A stretch of DNA of 64,000 nt from Rahnella rivi. GTDB lineage: Bacteria > Pseudomonadota > Gammaproteobacteria > Enterobacterales > Enterobacteriaceae. A model generated the notes under the pieces. It was not told the origin of the DNA. It did not search any database and saw only the letters and a program-made list of their open reading frames with translations. Position 1 is the stretch's first letter, and each line of letters begins with the position of its first letter. The position numbers and the translations under genes are program-made. This document shows positions 9,339 through 17,477 of the stretch, in pieces. The stretch spans positions 62,001 to 126,000 of the forward strand of contig NZ_JAFMOX010000067.1 of the NCBI RefSeq assembly GCF_019049655.1, read 5' to 3'.

Positions 9339-9721
9339 ACGAGGACTCCAGCCAGAATTGACAGCACGACGGTCAGACCGATTGCCACCTGGGCAGAACG
9401 GGTACCGGCAGCCAAACTCTCTTCGATATAGCCAAAATCCATCAGCAAGTGGCGGATGCCACCGCAGACGTGATAGGCCAGCGCAGTAAGTATTCCCCAA
9501 AAGATGAATTTGACGACGTAGCTATTCATGATGGCAGCCGCTTGCGCAAACCCTTCAGGAGAAGAGAGAGACAGGCCTAACAGCCAGAGGAGGATACCGA
9601 CGGCGACGAAGGTTATTACGCCAGAGACTCGGTGTAAGATGGACGCTATCGCAGTAACGGGAAACCGGATCGTTTGCAGATCCAGATTGACAGGTCTTTG
9701 TTTTTTCACGGTTTTGCCCAC
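9332..9721 (-). CDS. sdhC: Succinate dehydrogenase cytochrome b556 subunit
   Basis: Haem-binding membrane anchor of complex II, 129 residues with three transmembrane helices. Quinone-site Ser27 and Arg31 (SILHR) and haem ligand His84 (LAYHVCGGIRH) are present. The start is taken as the GTG at 9719-9721, which gives the family length and a KKQRPVNLDLQTIRFP N-terminus. A weak AAGAG precedes it, while a stronger GGAGGAAG lies about 20 bases upstream, so the exact start is less certain than the identity. First gene of the sdh-suc cluster. Confidence 0.95.
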   Translation of the reverse strand: MGKTVKKQRPVNLDLQTIRFPVTAIASILHRVSGVITFVAVGILLWLLGLSLSSPEGFAQAAAIMNSYVVKFIFWGILTALAYHVCGGIRHLLMDFGYIEESLAAGTRSAQVAIGLTVVLSILAGVLVW

Positions 9722-10478
9722 ACAGCTCTTATTATTTTACTTCCTCCGGTCTGGAGCAGTGTCAGACAGCATTAAGACTGTTTAGCCTTCATCCCTCGCG
9801 CTCAAACAACGACATCCAATGTGCTTAAACGGCGCGTGATGCATTTTCAAAGTTTTGCGTTTGGGAAACGTAAAATGCTCAGAAAACAACGCTGGGTGCT
9901 CCTACTTCAGGGTTTGCCCGGAGACCTCGTTGAAGTATAGGTTGATCACATTCCCATTACAATTGCCCTACAAATGCTTTATTCACATTTCTGCGAAACA
10001 GTGAGTTAGCTCCCAAATTCAACAAATCGCACAAAATAAATTATCGAGTTTGACATTTGATCAACATTTCCATTACATATGTCCCATCCCTGAAGGACTG
10101 TGATACTGAGCACATACCGGCGTTACCCTGACGCACCAAAAAGGGGAAAGTATTAAGAGAATCAGTGGATCACACAATCGTAAGACGGGGTCTTCCCTGT
10201 CGGGCCAAGTTATGCAAAAGTGGTGATTGTGTAAATCCTCATACTCTTCACTGGTACTGAGCGACAGAACAGTAATGATTTACCGAATCTTTAACAACGA
10301 TGAAACGCCGCTTGTTTGTCACAGAGCAGTCTGAGACTGCGATTCGACTCAGCTCTACGTTCCCTTCCCATACGATCGCAGAGTTAAGGCTGATAATAAT
10401 AATGACCTTACAAGGCGTCGCTTCCAGGCATTTCTGTTGTTATCGATTTTTAAAAATAAGGCGCTAAGGAGACTGTAA
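9722..10478. promoter_or_regulatory. Divergent sdhC/gltA control region
   Basis: A 757-base non-coding region between the divergent sdhC and gltA genes. In relatives such a region carries both sets of promoters and responds to ArcA and CRP. Here I see AT-rich stretches (9990-10085), an imperfect palindrome GCAGTCTGAGACTGC at 10326-10340, and AAGGAG just before the gltA ATG. I could not place individual CRP or ArcA sites with confidence. No ORF is supported. Confidence 0.6.
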
Positions 10479-11762
10479 ATGGCTGATAAGAAAGCGACAC
10501 TTACCCTACAAGGTCACGACCCGATTGAACTGGATGTGCTGTCCGGCACGCTGGGCCAGGATGAAATTGATATCCGCACCCTCGGTTCAAAAGGCCTTTT
10601 TACCTATGATCCCGGTTTTACGTCTACCGCATCCTGCGAATCCAAAATCACCTACATTGATGGTGACGAAGGGATTTTGCTGCACCGTGGCTTCCCGATT
10701 GATCAGTTGGCGAAAGAGTCCAACTTCCTCGAAGTCAGCTACCTGCTGCTAAACGGTGAAACCCCAACGCCGAAGCAATTCGAAGAATTCAAAACCAATG
10801 TGACCCGTCACACTATGGTGCACGAGCAGATCACCCGTCTGTTCCACGGTTTCCGTCGTGATTCTCACCCGATGGCCGTTCTGTGCGGTGTGACCGGCGC
10901 GCTGGCTGCGTTCTATCACGATTCCATTGACGTCGAAAACGAACGTCACCGCGAAATCGCCGCCTACCGTCTGCTGTCCAAAATGCCGACCGTGGCCGCA
11001 ATGTGCTACAAATATTCCATCGGCCAGCCTTTCGTCTACCCGCGCAACGACCTCTCTTACGCCGGGAATTTCCTGCACATGATGTTCTCTACGCCATGTG
11101 AAGAATACAAAGTGAACCCGATTCTGGAACGTGCCATGGACCGCATTCTGATCCTGCACGCTGACCACGAACAGAACGCCTCAACCTCGACCGTGCGTAC
11201 CGCCGGTTCTTCTGGTGCTAACCCGTTTGCCTGTATCGCCGCCGGTATCGCATCGCTCTGGGGGCCTGCTCACGGCGGTGCCAACGAAGCCGCACTGAAA
11301 ATGCTGGAAGAAATCAGCAGCGTTGATCACATTCCAGAATTTGTGAAACGTGCAAAAGACAAAAATGATTCATTCCGCCTGATGGGCTTCGGTCACCGTG
11401 TTTACAAAAACTACGATCCGCGCGCCACCGTGATGCGTGAAACCTGTCATGAAGTGCTCAAAGAGCTGGATCTGAAAGACAACCTGCTGGAAGTGGCGAT
11501 GGAGCTGGAACACATCGCGCTGAATGACCCGTATTTCATCGAGAAAAAACTCTACCCGAACGTCGATTTCTATTCAGGCATTATCCTGAAAGCGATGGGT
11601 ATCCCGTCTTCCATGTTCACCGTCATTTTCGCCATGGCGCGTACGGTCGGCTGGATTGCACACTGGAGCGAAATGCACCAGGACGGCATCAAAATTGCCC
11701 GTCCACGCCAGCTGTATACCGGCTACGACAAGCGTGATTTCCACTCCCAGCTGAAAAAATAA
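10479..11762 (+). CDS. gltA: Type II citrate synthase
   Basis: Condenses oxaloacetate and acetyl-CoA to citrate, the first step of the TCA cycle. The protein is 427 residues, the length of the NADH-sensitive hexameric enterobacterial enzyme. Catalytic motifs are visible: GPAHGGANEAAL and GFGHRVYKNYDPR carry the two catalytic histidines, and the aspartate lies in the NVDFYSGIILKAMG block. AAGGAG stands seven bases before ATG. It is divergent from sdhC and followed by a strong terminator, so it is probably monocistronic. Confidence 0.99.
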   Translation: MADKKATLTLQGHDPIELDVLSGTLGQDEIDIRTLGSKGLFTYDPGFTSTASCESKITYIDGDEGILLHRGFPIDQLAKESNFLEVSYLLLNGETPTPKQFEEFKTNVTRHTMVHEQITRLFHGFRRDSHPMAVLCGVTGALAAFYHDSIDVENERHREIAAYRLLSKMPTVAAMCYKYSIGQPFVYPRNDLSYAGNFLHMMFSTPCEEYKVNPILERAMDRILILHADHEQNASTSTVRTAGSSGANPFACIAAGIASLWGPAHGGANEAALKMLEEISSVDHIPEFVKRAKDKNDSFRLMGFGHRVYKNYDPRATVMRETCHEVLKELDLKDNLLEVAMELEHIALNDPYFIEKKLYPNVDFYSGIILKAMGIPSSMFTVIFAMARTVGWIAHWSEMHQDGIKIARPRQLYTGYDKRDFHSQLKK

Positions 11763-11784
11763 GTACTTCTCTTTTCAGCAGTTA

Positions 11785-11816
11785 AAAAAACGCCAACTTT
11801 TACGTTGGCGTTTTTT
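11785..11816 (+). terminator. gltA terminator
   Basis: A 13-bp stem from AAAAAACGCCAAC and GTTGGCGTTTTTT around a 6-base loop, 22 bases after the gltA stop. T and A runs on both sides let it also serve the convergent gene ending at 11839. Confidence 0.93.
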
Positions 11817-11838
11817 ATGGCTGAAAAACATTATTTCT

Positions 11839-13272
11839 TTATTCGTTCTGCACGCCGACCAGCATCAGTTGTGGTGGATACGTTGTTTCCTTGGTGTTAA
11901 AGGTGAAAATATTGGTGTTGTTGTTCCCGCCTGTGCTGATACAAAAAGCGATCTGCTGTTGTCCCTTTTGCTGGGCCTGTTTAACCAATGTCGTGACATC
12001 AAAATCGCGGTATTGATTTTTCTCATCCAGATACAAGGTAGAGGCCGTCTGGTAATCACAAACAGGATGATTATTCCAGGTGACGGTATTTTCATCCCAG
12101 TCCGTGGTGGTCGGGTACATATAAATTGTCATACCGCCGGTTGACGTGGTTCTTCCGCCATAAATATGGAGTTTATATTTAAACAGCGCTGTCAGCTCAT
12201 CTGAATACGTCGTTGGCATTGGCGGGATCTGATATTTTAGCAATGTCATTTTTTGCGGATTATTAGTTTCTGACGTATTTTTCGTATTACCCTGTACTAA
12301 TAACTGTGTGGCTGAACCAAAGTTTTTATCACTCTCTTCCTGATTACTTACATAAGTATCAGCAATAGGATCGTTATAGGCATAAGGCATATAACTTGTG
12401 CAATCATAATTATTATTCATGCAGCGTTCCGTCATAAATTTCGCCGCATCTTCTGTCCAGCCGTTGACAAAATCTCCATGCGCGGTATAAACACTGCCCC
12501 ATTGTTCAAGACGCTGATCGCCGTTCATGATCGGATCCAGTGACAGCTGAACCGTTCTCAGGTCAAGAGATGTCAGCCCGGGGAACAGATAGGCGACATT
12601 CATATTTACCGTAGGAATATGCTTCGGATAATCAGCCGGGCAGGCGCCATTATTGTCAGCGTATACCGCGTTAGGCTTATGTGCCGTACCGGAAGGTTTT
12701 GCGGCGATGGTTTTACCATCCCAGCAGTTAGGGAACTGAATCCCGATATTAAACTGCAAGGTGTCTCCGTTCGCAGGCTTGGTACAGGTGCGTTCAGCGC
12801 TGCTGGAATACCCCGTGCCATCATTACATAAAAAACTAATACGCGGGTTTGGTGACGTGCCCTGGTGATTACCGGCTAAAAGTTGTAAACCGTCCGGAAA
12901 TGAGGTCAGCGGGTTTTGCGGGCTGTTGACGGTCTGATAATAGGTTTTCTGATACTGAGGCCGGACTTCTGTACCATCCGGCAATTTCAGGGAAGGTGCC
13001 CAGTAAGCAGATGAGTCGGCCAGATCTGTACAGGTTGTGGTGGCTTTTTGTCGTAAGGTTGTATATGTCGATGAGGCATCTGTACTGGTATTACCGAAAA
13101 AGTCATGCCACATCGCATGCCCCGGCATATTAAACATCATAATAGCGTCATCCCCTAATGTATGAGAATAAGCACATTGCACACTGGTTTGATAATAATC
13201 AGCATGGCTGAAAAAAGGAACAACGCTCAGACTACAAATGGAAATAAATAACGCACTGGTACGTTTACGCAT
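11839..13272 (-). CDS. Secreted DUF1996 protein with C-terminal DNRLRE-like domain, function unknown
   Basis: A 477-residue exported protein. A Sec signal peptide is clear (positive MRKR, hydrophobic core, SHA then DYYQ, cleavage near residue 24). Residues about 45-275 match DUF1996: HDFFGNTSTDASSTY (56-70), SAYWAPSL (88-95), FPNCWDGK (180-187) and WGSVYTAHGDFVNGW near 258-272. Residues about 300-475 resemble the DNRLRE cell-surface or carbohydrate-binding module: ADTYV (304-308) followed by NFGSATQLLV, and WDENTVTWNNHP (392-403). At least eight cysteines suggest periplasmic disulfides. It occupies the gap that in E. coli holds fimbrial and abrB genes and is visibly more AT-rich than its neighbours, suggesting transfer. 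No catalytic function is known for DUF1996. Confidence 0.75.
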   Translation of the reverse strand: MRKRTSALFISICSLSVVPFFSHADYYQTSVQCAYSHTLGDDAIMMFNMPGHAMWHDFFGNTSTDASSTYTTLRQKATTTCTDLADSSAYWAPSLKLPDGTEVRPQYQKTYYQTVNSPQNPLTSFPDGLQLLAGNHQGTSPNPRISFLCNDGTGYSSSAERTCTKPANGDTLQFNIGIQFPNCWDGKTIAAKPSGTAHKPNAVYADNNGACPADYPKHIPTVNMNVAYLFPGLTSLDLRTVQLSLDPIMNGDQRLEQWGSVYTAHGDFVNGWTEDAAKFMTERCMNNNYDCTSYMPYAYNDPIADTYVSNQEESDKNFGSATQLLVQGNTKNTSETNNPQKMTLLKYQIPPMPTTYSDELTALFKYKLHIYGGRTTSTGGMTIYMYPTTTDWDENTVTWNNHPVCDYQTASTLYLDEKNQYRDFDVTTLVKQAQQKGQQQIAFCISTGGNNNTNIFTFNTKETTYPPQLMLVGVQNE

Positions 13273-13414
13273 AAAACACCCTCAGTTAATTAAACTGCAA
13301 AGAGGCAATAAGAGAAAGATATTGCGTTCTTCACTGTATAATTCCCCTGAGGGCATTAAAAATCATACCCGCTCATTCATGAACAGCACAAATCTCATCG
13401 CGGTAAATAACATT

Positions 13415-14209
13415 TTATATCTGGCACACAGGGCACCAAAAAAATGGCCGGGATGACACACTGCCCTTTTCAATCGGATCGCCACACCGCTCGCACGGTT
13501 TCCCCGTCCGGCCAAAGACTTTAAATCTGAACAGTGCGCCGTGATGCACATTTTCATCCATCGTCCCGCGCGTGGCATAGGACAACCGCGCTACTGACAG
13601 GCAGGCATCCGCCAGCGCGTCCAGTTCCGCCTCTTTCAGGTCTTTGGGTTTATGCCCCGGTAACAGTTTTGCCAGCCATAAAATTTCCGCCCTCAGGTAG
13701 TTTCCCAATCCGGCGAGAAAGGCCTGATCGAGCAACATGCCGCCTAACTGACGGTTGCGAAATTTAGGGGAGAGTAAACGCTCACGAACCTGTGCAACTG
13801 TCAGAGAGGCATCGAGTACGTCAGGGCCGATACGCCGCAGGAACGGATGATTCTCTATCTCTGCCGTATCATAAATCCCAATTTCGGACGCGCTGTATAA
13901 CAGGATCGCCGCATCGGTGGTTTGCAGCTGAACGCGTAATGACCGCTGGGTTTCTTTCGGTGTTTCACCGGCATTCACCACCCGCCACACGCCATAAAGC
14001 TGATTGTGGCTGTACAGGGTAAGACCGTTGGAAAAGTGCGTCAGGAGCGCTTTACCGCGTGTTTCAATGGCCGTGATTTTCGTGCCACGCAGCGCAGACT
14101 GATAAGGTTTCAACGAAGGAAAGGCAAACCAGACATCCGTAAGGGGTTTATTCACCACCGCGCGCACCAGCAGATCGGCCGCGCGGCGAATTTCAGGACC
14201 TTCAGGCAT
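13415..14209 (-). CDS. nei: Endonuclease VIII (formamidopyrimidine-type DNA glycosylase)
   Basis: Base-excision repair glycosylase and AP lyase acting on oxidised pyrimidines, 264 residues. The N-terminus MPEGPEIRRAAD gives the catalytic Pro2-Glu3 and Glu6 after Met removal. The H2TH region (LLDQAFLAGLGNYLRAEILW) and the C-terminal zinc finger (CERCGD...CPVC) with the key arginine in SSRPFFWC are complete. Its ATG touches the pcp stop, so it is the last gene of the pxpBCA-pcp-nei unit. In E. coli nei also follows pxpA. Confidence 0.97.
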   Translation of the reverse strand: MPEGPEIRRAADLLVRAVVNKPLTDVWFAFPSLKPYQSALRGTKITAIETRGKALLTHFSNGLTLYSHNQLYGVWRVVNAGETPKETQRSLRVQLQTTDAAILLYSASEIGIYDTAEIENHPFLRRIGPDVLDASLTVAQVRERLLSPKFRNRQLGGMLLDQAFLAGLGNYLRAEILWLAKLLPGHKPKDLKEAELDALADACLSVARLSYATRGTMDENVHHGALFRFKVFGRTGKPCERCGDPIEKGSVSSRPFFWCPVCQI

Positions 14210-14859
14210 CAGTGAGTCGCACCCTCAGCAATTCGCAAATCCTGCTCGGTATGCAGCGCGATGGCGATAGTCAGTTCAAGGGCGTTCATGACAGTGTGTA
14301 CTGACATACTTGGCTCGCCCGGATGCTTCGCTGCCTGCTCCGGCAAATAAGGAATATGGATAAAACCGCCCTTCACCACGTTGCAGGACGGCTGCGCCAG
14401 ACGGTGCATCAGCCCGTACATCACGTGATTGCAGACATAGGTTCCCGCCGTTTGAGATACCGACGCCGGAATGCCCGATTCCCGCAGCCCGTTCACAATC
14501 GTCTTAATCGGCAGCGAAGAAAAATAGGCGGCCGGACCGTCAGCGACAATCGCTGCGTCCACCGGCTCATTCCCTTCGTTATCAGGAATACGCGCATCGT
14601 CAATGTTAATCGCCACACGCTCAACGCTAAAATCACTGCGTCCGCCCGCCTGCCCTACGCACAACACCATTTCCGGATGCACGTCATCAATCGCGGCATT
14701 CAGCGCTTCAATGGCTTTACCAAACACACAAGGCAGCTGGCGCACCACAATCTGCGCGCCCGACAACTCCAGGTCACCCAGTTGTTTCACCACTTCCCAC
14801 GACGGATTGACGCGCTCGCCGCCAAAGGGTTCGAAACCGGTCACTAAGACTTTACGCAT
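14209..14859 (-). CDS. pcp: Pyrrolidone-carboxylate peptidase (pyroglutamyl peptidase I)
   Basis: Cytoplasmic cysteine peptidase (family C15) that removes N-terminal pyroglutamate from peptides, 216 residues. The catalytic triad is seen as Glu80 (DFSVERVAIN), Cys143 (TAGTYVCNHVMYG) and His168 (GGFIHIPYLP). It lies 53 bases after pxpA and abuts nei. The placement is meaningful: the 5-oxoproline it releases is the substrate of the PxpABC 5-oxoprolinase encoded just upstream. E. coli K-12 lacks a pcp gene here, so this is an insertion into an otherwise conserved set. Confidence 0.96.
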   Translation of the reverse strand: MRKVLVTGFEPFGGERVNPSWEVVKQLGDLELSGAQIVVRQLPCVFGKAIEALNAAIDDVHPEMVLCVGQAGGRSDFSVERVAINIDDARIPDNEGNEPVDAAIVADGPAAYFSSLPIKTIVNGLRESGIPASVSQTAGTYVCNHVMYGLMHRLAQPSCNVVKGGFIHIPYLPEQAAKHPGEPSMSVHTVMNALELTIAIALHTEQDLRIAEGATH

Positions 14860-14912
14860 GATAGATCCTTGTTGTAGGGCAAATCGGAACCTCGTCTGGG
14901 GTCATGAGATCA

Positions 14913-15647
14913 TTATGAATGAATTTCTATCCCTTGTTCATCAAACGCCTCACGCAACCGCATCGCAAAAGTCAGTGCGTGCTCACCATCACCGTGCAGG
15001 CAAACCGTGTCGGCTTTCACCGGCACCCAGACGCCTTCGCGGCTGAGCACTTTCTGCTGCTGAACCATCGTCAGCGTCTGCTCCAGCGCCTGTTGGTCAC
15101 TGTCGATCATCGCATCGGGCTGACTGCGGGGGACCAGCGCACCGTTGCGCTGGTAGCGGCGGTCGGCGAACACTTCCTGACGCGTTTGCAGGCCCGCGCG
15201 CTCACCGGCGCGGATCAGTTCGCTGCCCGCAAGCCCCACCAGCCGCAGCGTCGGGTCGACGTCATAGACCGCGCGGGCAATGGCATCAGCGAGCACGGCG
15301 TCGGTCGCTGCCTGGTTGTAGAGCATCCCGTGCGGTTTGACATGTATCATTTTCCCGCCTTCGGCACGGGTAATGGCCGCCAGCGCGCCGAGCTGATACA
15401 CCACCTGCGCATACACCGTTTCCGGCGGCAGTTGCATGGCGCTGCGGCCAAAGTTTTCGCGATCGGGAAAACTCGGGTGCGCGCCAATTGCCACGCCGTA
15501 TTTCATCGCCAGGCGCACCGACTGTTGCATGGTCAGGGCGTCTCCGGCGTGAAAACCGCAGGCGATATTGGCGGAACTGACCCGCTGCAACAGCGCCTCA
15601 TCATTGGCACAGCCTTCACCCAGATCGGCATTAAGATCAACGATCAT
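14913..15647 (-). CDS. pxpA: 5-oxoprolinase subunit A (LamB/YcsF family)
   Basis: One of three subunits of the ATP-dependent 5-oxoprolinase that opens 5-oxoproline to glutamate. The 244 residues begin MIVDLNADLGEGCAND, the family signature, followed by ANIACGFHAGD and GAHPSFPDRENFGR. HVKPHGMLYN and the late CLHGDG also match. The start overlaps the end of pxpC by 11 bases, showing tight coupling. E. coli name ybgL. Confidence 0.97.
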   Translation of the reverse strand: MIVDLNADLGEGCANDEALLQRVSSANIACGFHAGDALTMQQSVRLAMKYGVAIGAHPSFPDRENFGRSAMQLPPETVYAQVVYQLGALAAITRAEGGKMIHVKPHGMLYNQAATDAVLADAIARAVYDVDPTLRLVGLAGSELIRAGERAGLQTRQEVFADRRYQRNGALVPRSQPDAMIDSDQQALEQTLTMVQQQKVLSREGVWVPVKADTVCLHGDGEHALTFAMRLREAFDEQGIEIHS

Positions 15648-16566
15648 ACAATCCCCGCTTAATCTGTCCGATAAACAGCGACTGTTCGCGTAACGCTTTT
15701 TGCGCCTCTTCCGGCGTGCATTTCACAAAATGAATGGGCTCGCCGAGGCGGATCTGCGCCAGATTATAGAGATCGGCTTCGATCACACAGGCGATACGCG
15801 GATAACCGCCGGTGGTCTGCGCATCGGCCATCAGCACAATCGGCTGACCGCCGTGCGGCACCTGCACCACGCCCGGTAACAGGCCGTGAGACAGCATTTC
15901 GCGATCCGTTTCGCGTTTCAGCGCGCGGCCATGCAGGCGATATCCCATGCGGTTACTTTGCGGGCTCAGCTGCCATGAGGCACGCCAGAAAGCATCGCGT
16001 GATTCGGCGCTGAACTCCTGATATTCCGGCCCGGCTAATGCGCGGATACGATTGCCGAACAGCAACTGTTTGATGCCGCCGGTGCTTTTCGGTGTGTGGA
16101 AAGCATCACCGGTTGGCAGCAGATCGCCGTCCTGTAGCGCACGCCCGTTAAAACCGCCGAACTGAGCTTTCAGATCGGTGCTGCGCGAGCCCATCACTTG
16201 CGGCACATCGATGCCACCGGAAATCGCCAGATAACTGCGCATTCCGCGCGTCGGCATTTTCATCGTCAGAACCTGGCCCGGCTTCACCGCGTAACGCCAG
16301 CCGGTCCAGACGTCTTTCCCGTCGAGCTGGGCGTGGCAGCCGGCACCGGTCAGCGCTATCCAGCCTTCGCGATGAAACTCCGCGCTGAACTGCCCGAGGG
16401 TGATCTCAAGCCCTGCGGCGTCTTCATCATTTCCGGCCAGCAGGTTGGCGATGCGCAGTGCGGGGCCGTCAAGCGCACCGGACTGACTCACACCCTGCTG
16501 GCGATAGCCGTTGCGGCCCAAATCCTGCACGGTCGTAAACATCCCGGCGCGTAAAATTTTCAGCAT
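15637..16566 (-). CDS. pxpC: 5-oxoprolinase subunit C (biotin-dependent carboxyltransferase-like)
   Basis: 309-residue subunit of the PxpABC 5-oxoprolinase, formerly ybgK. It has the allophanate hydrolase subunit 2-type fold: TTVQDLGRNGYRQQGVSQSGALD at the N-terminus, YLAISGGIDVPQVMGSRSTD near residue 115, and a C-terminal SHGLLPGVVQVPHGGQPIVLMADAQTTGGYPRIACV block. It overlaps pxpB by seven bases and pxpA by eleven, so the three subunits are made from one message. Confidence 0.97.
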   Translation of the reverse strand: MLKILRAGMFTTVQDLGRNGYRQQGVSQSGALDGPALRIANLLAGNDEDAAGLEITLGQFSAEFHREGWIALTGAGCHAQLDGKDVWTGWRYAVKPGQVLTMKMPTRGMRSYLAISGGIDVPQVMGSRSTDLKAQFGGFNGRALQDGDLLPTGDAFHTPKSTGGIKQLLFGNRIRALAGPEYQEFSAESRDAFWRASWQLSPQSNRMGYRLHGRALKRETDREMLSHGLLPGVVQVPHGGQPIVLMADAQTTGGYPRIACVIEADLYNLAQIRLGEPIHFVKCTPEEAQKALREQSLFIGQIKRGLYDR

Positions 16567-17225
16567 ACGCCCTCCTTTTGTGGCACGAAGCGCACGCAGT
16601 CACCGGGTAATAATAAGGTCGGCGAGGCGCGCGTGGGGTCAAACATCGCCAGCGAGGTCAGCCCGATCAACTGCCAGCCGCCGGGCGTGGCCAGCGGATA
16701 AATGCCGGTCTGGCTGCCGCCGATGCCCACGGAGCCCGCGGGCACGGAAAGACGGGGTTCGCCGTGACGCGGTGTCGCCAGCTGTTCCGGCATCCCACCG
16801 AGGTAAGGAAAACCCGGCTGGAAGCCCAGAAAATAGACGGTGTAATCAATGCCCGAATGGCATTCCACCACCTGACGCGGCGTCATACCGGTATGGCTGG
16901 CAACATTCTCCAGATCCGGGCCCTGCTTCCCGCCGTAAATCACCGGGATCTCAATCAGCCGTGATTCCGGTTCAATGGCTTCACTCTCTTCCCACCAGTT
17001 TTGCAGACGTTCAATCGCGTCCAGCGCAGAGCTCTGCGCATCGGTGAGCAGAACCGTCAAATTATTCATGCCGGGAATGACTTCGCGAACGCCAGGATAG
17101 GCCGTGCGATCCTGTAAACGTTGGGTCAGTCCCCAGATCCGCTGCTGGCTGGCCAGGGTCACTGGGGGTTCCAGCTCCAGCACTACCGCGCGTTCACCCA
17201 GCAGGTAACATCGTGCTCGTTGCAC
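16560..17225 (-). CDS. pxpB: 5-oxoprolinase subunit B
   Basis: 221-residue allophanate hydrolase subunit 1-type protein, formerly ybgJ, partner of PxpC and PxpA. Family blocks include VVLELEPPVTLASQQRIW, IPGMNNLTVLL, YTVYFLGFQPGFPYLGGMPE and SVGIGGSQTGIYPLATPGGWQLIG. The start is the GTG at 17223-17225, with AGGAG seven bases upstream, giving MQRARCYLLGE as in E. coli. It is the first gene of the pxpBCA-pcp-nei unit and faces a divergent transporter across 252 bases. Confidence 0.96.
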   Translation of the reverse strand: MQRARCYLLGERAVVLELEPPVTLASQQRIWGLTQRLQDRTAYPGVREVIPGMNNLTVLLTDAQSSALDAIERLQNWWEESEAIEPESRLIEIPVIYGGKQGPDLENVASHTGMTPRQVVECHSGIDYTVYFLGFQPGFPYLGGMPEQLATPRHGEPRLSVPAGSVGIGGSQTGIYPLATPGGWQLIGLTSLAMFDPTRASPTLLLPGDCVRFVPQKEGVC

Positions 17226-17477
17226 TCAGACACTCCTCAAAGAAGGGTTGTGGATCATCAAGTTATTCAGCAACTCAATATATCGGAATTTGTTTTTAGA
17301 TTAAGGGTAGTTATGCGGGAAAGCGACTGATGATGTCAACTTGTCCACGGCATGTTCAGGGCGGTGAAGGTTTCCCCTGCCGCCCGCACCTGCTACTCTC
17401 GGGGGTGTTGAAGTTTTTTAGCGTTTGGATAACGCATTCTTTACATCAAGAACGTCACAACAAGAAAGGGACGACCC

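Noticed and set aside
9722..10478. CRP and ArcA sites in the sdhC-gltA region
   Set aside because: Partial matches such as TGTG or TTAAC words exist but none reaches a level that I would defend.
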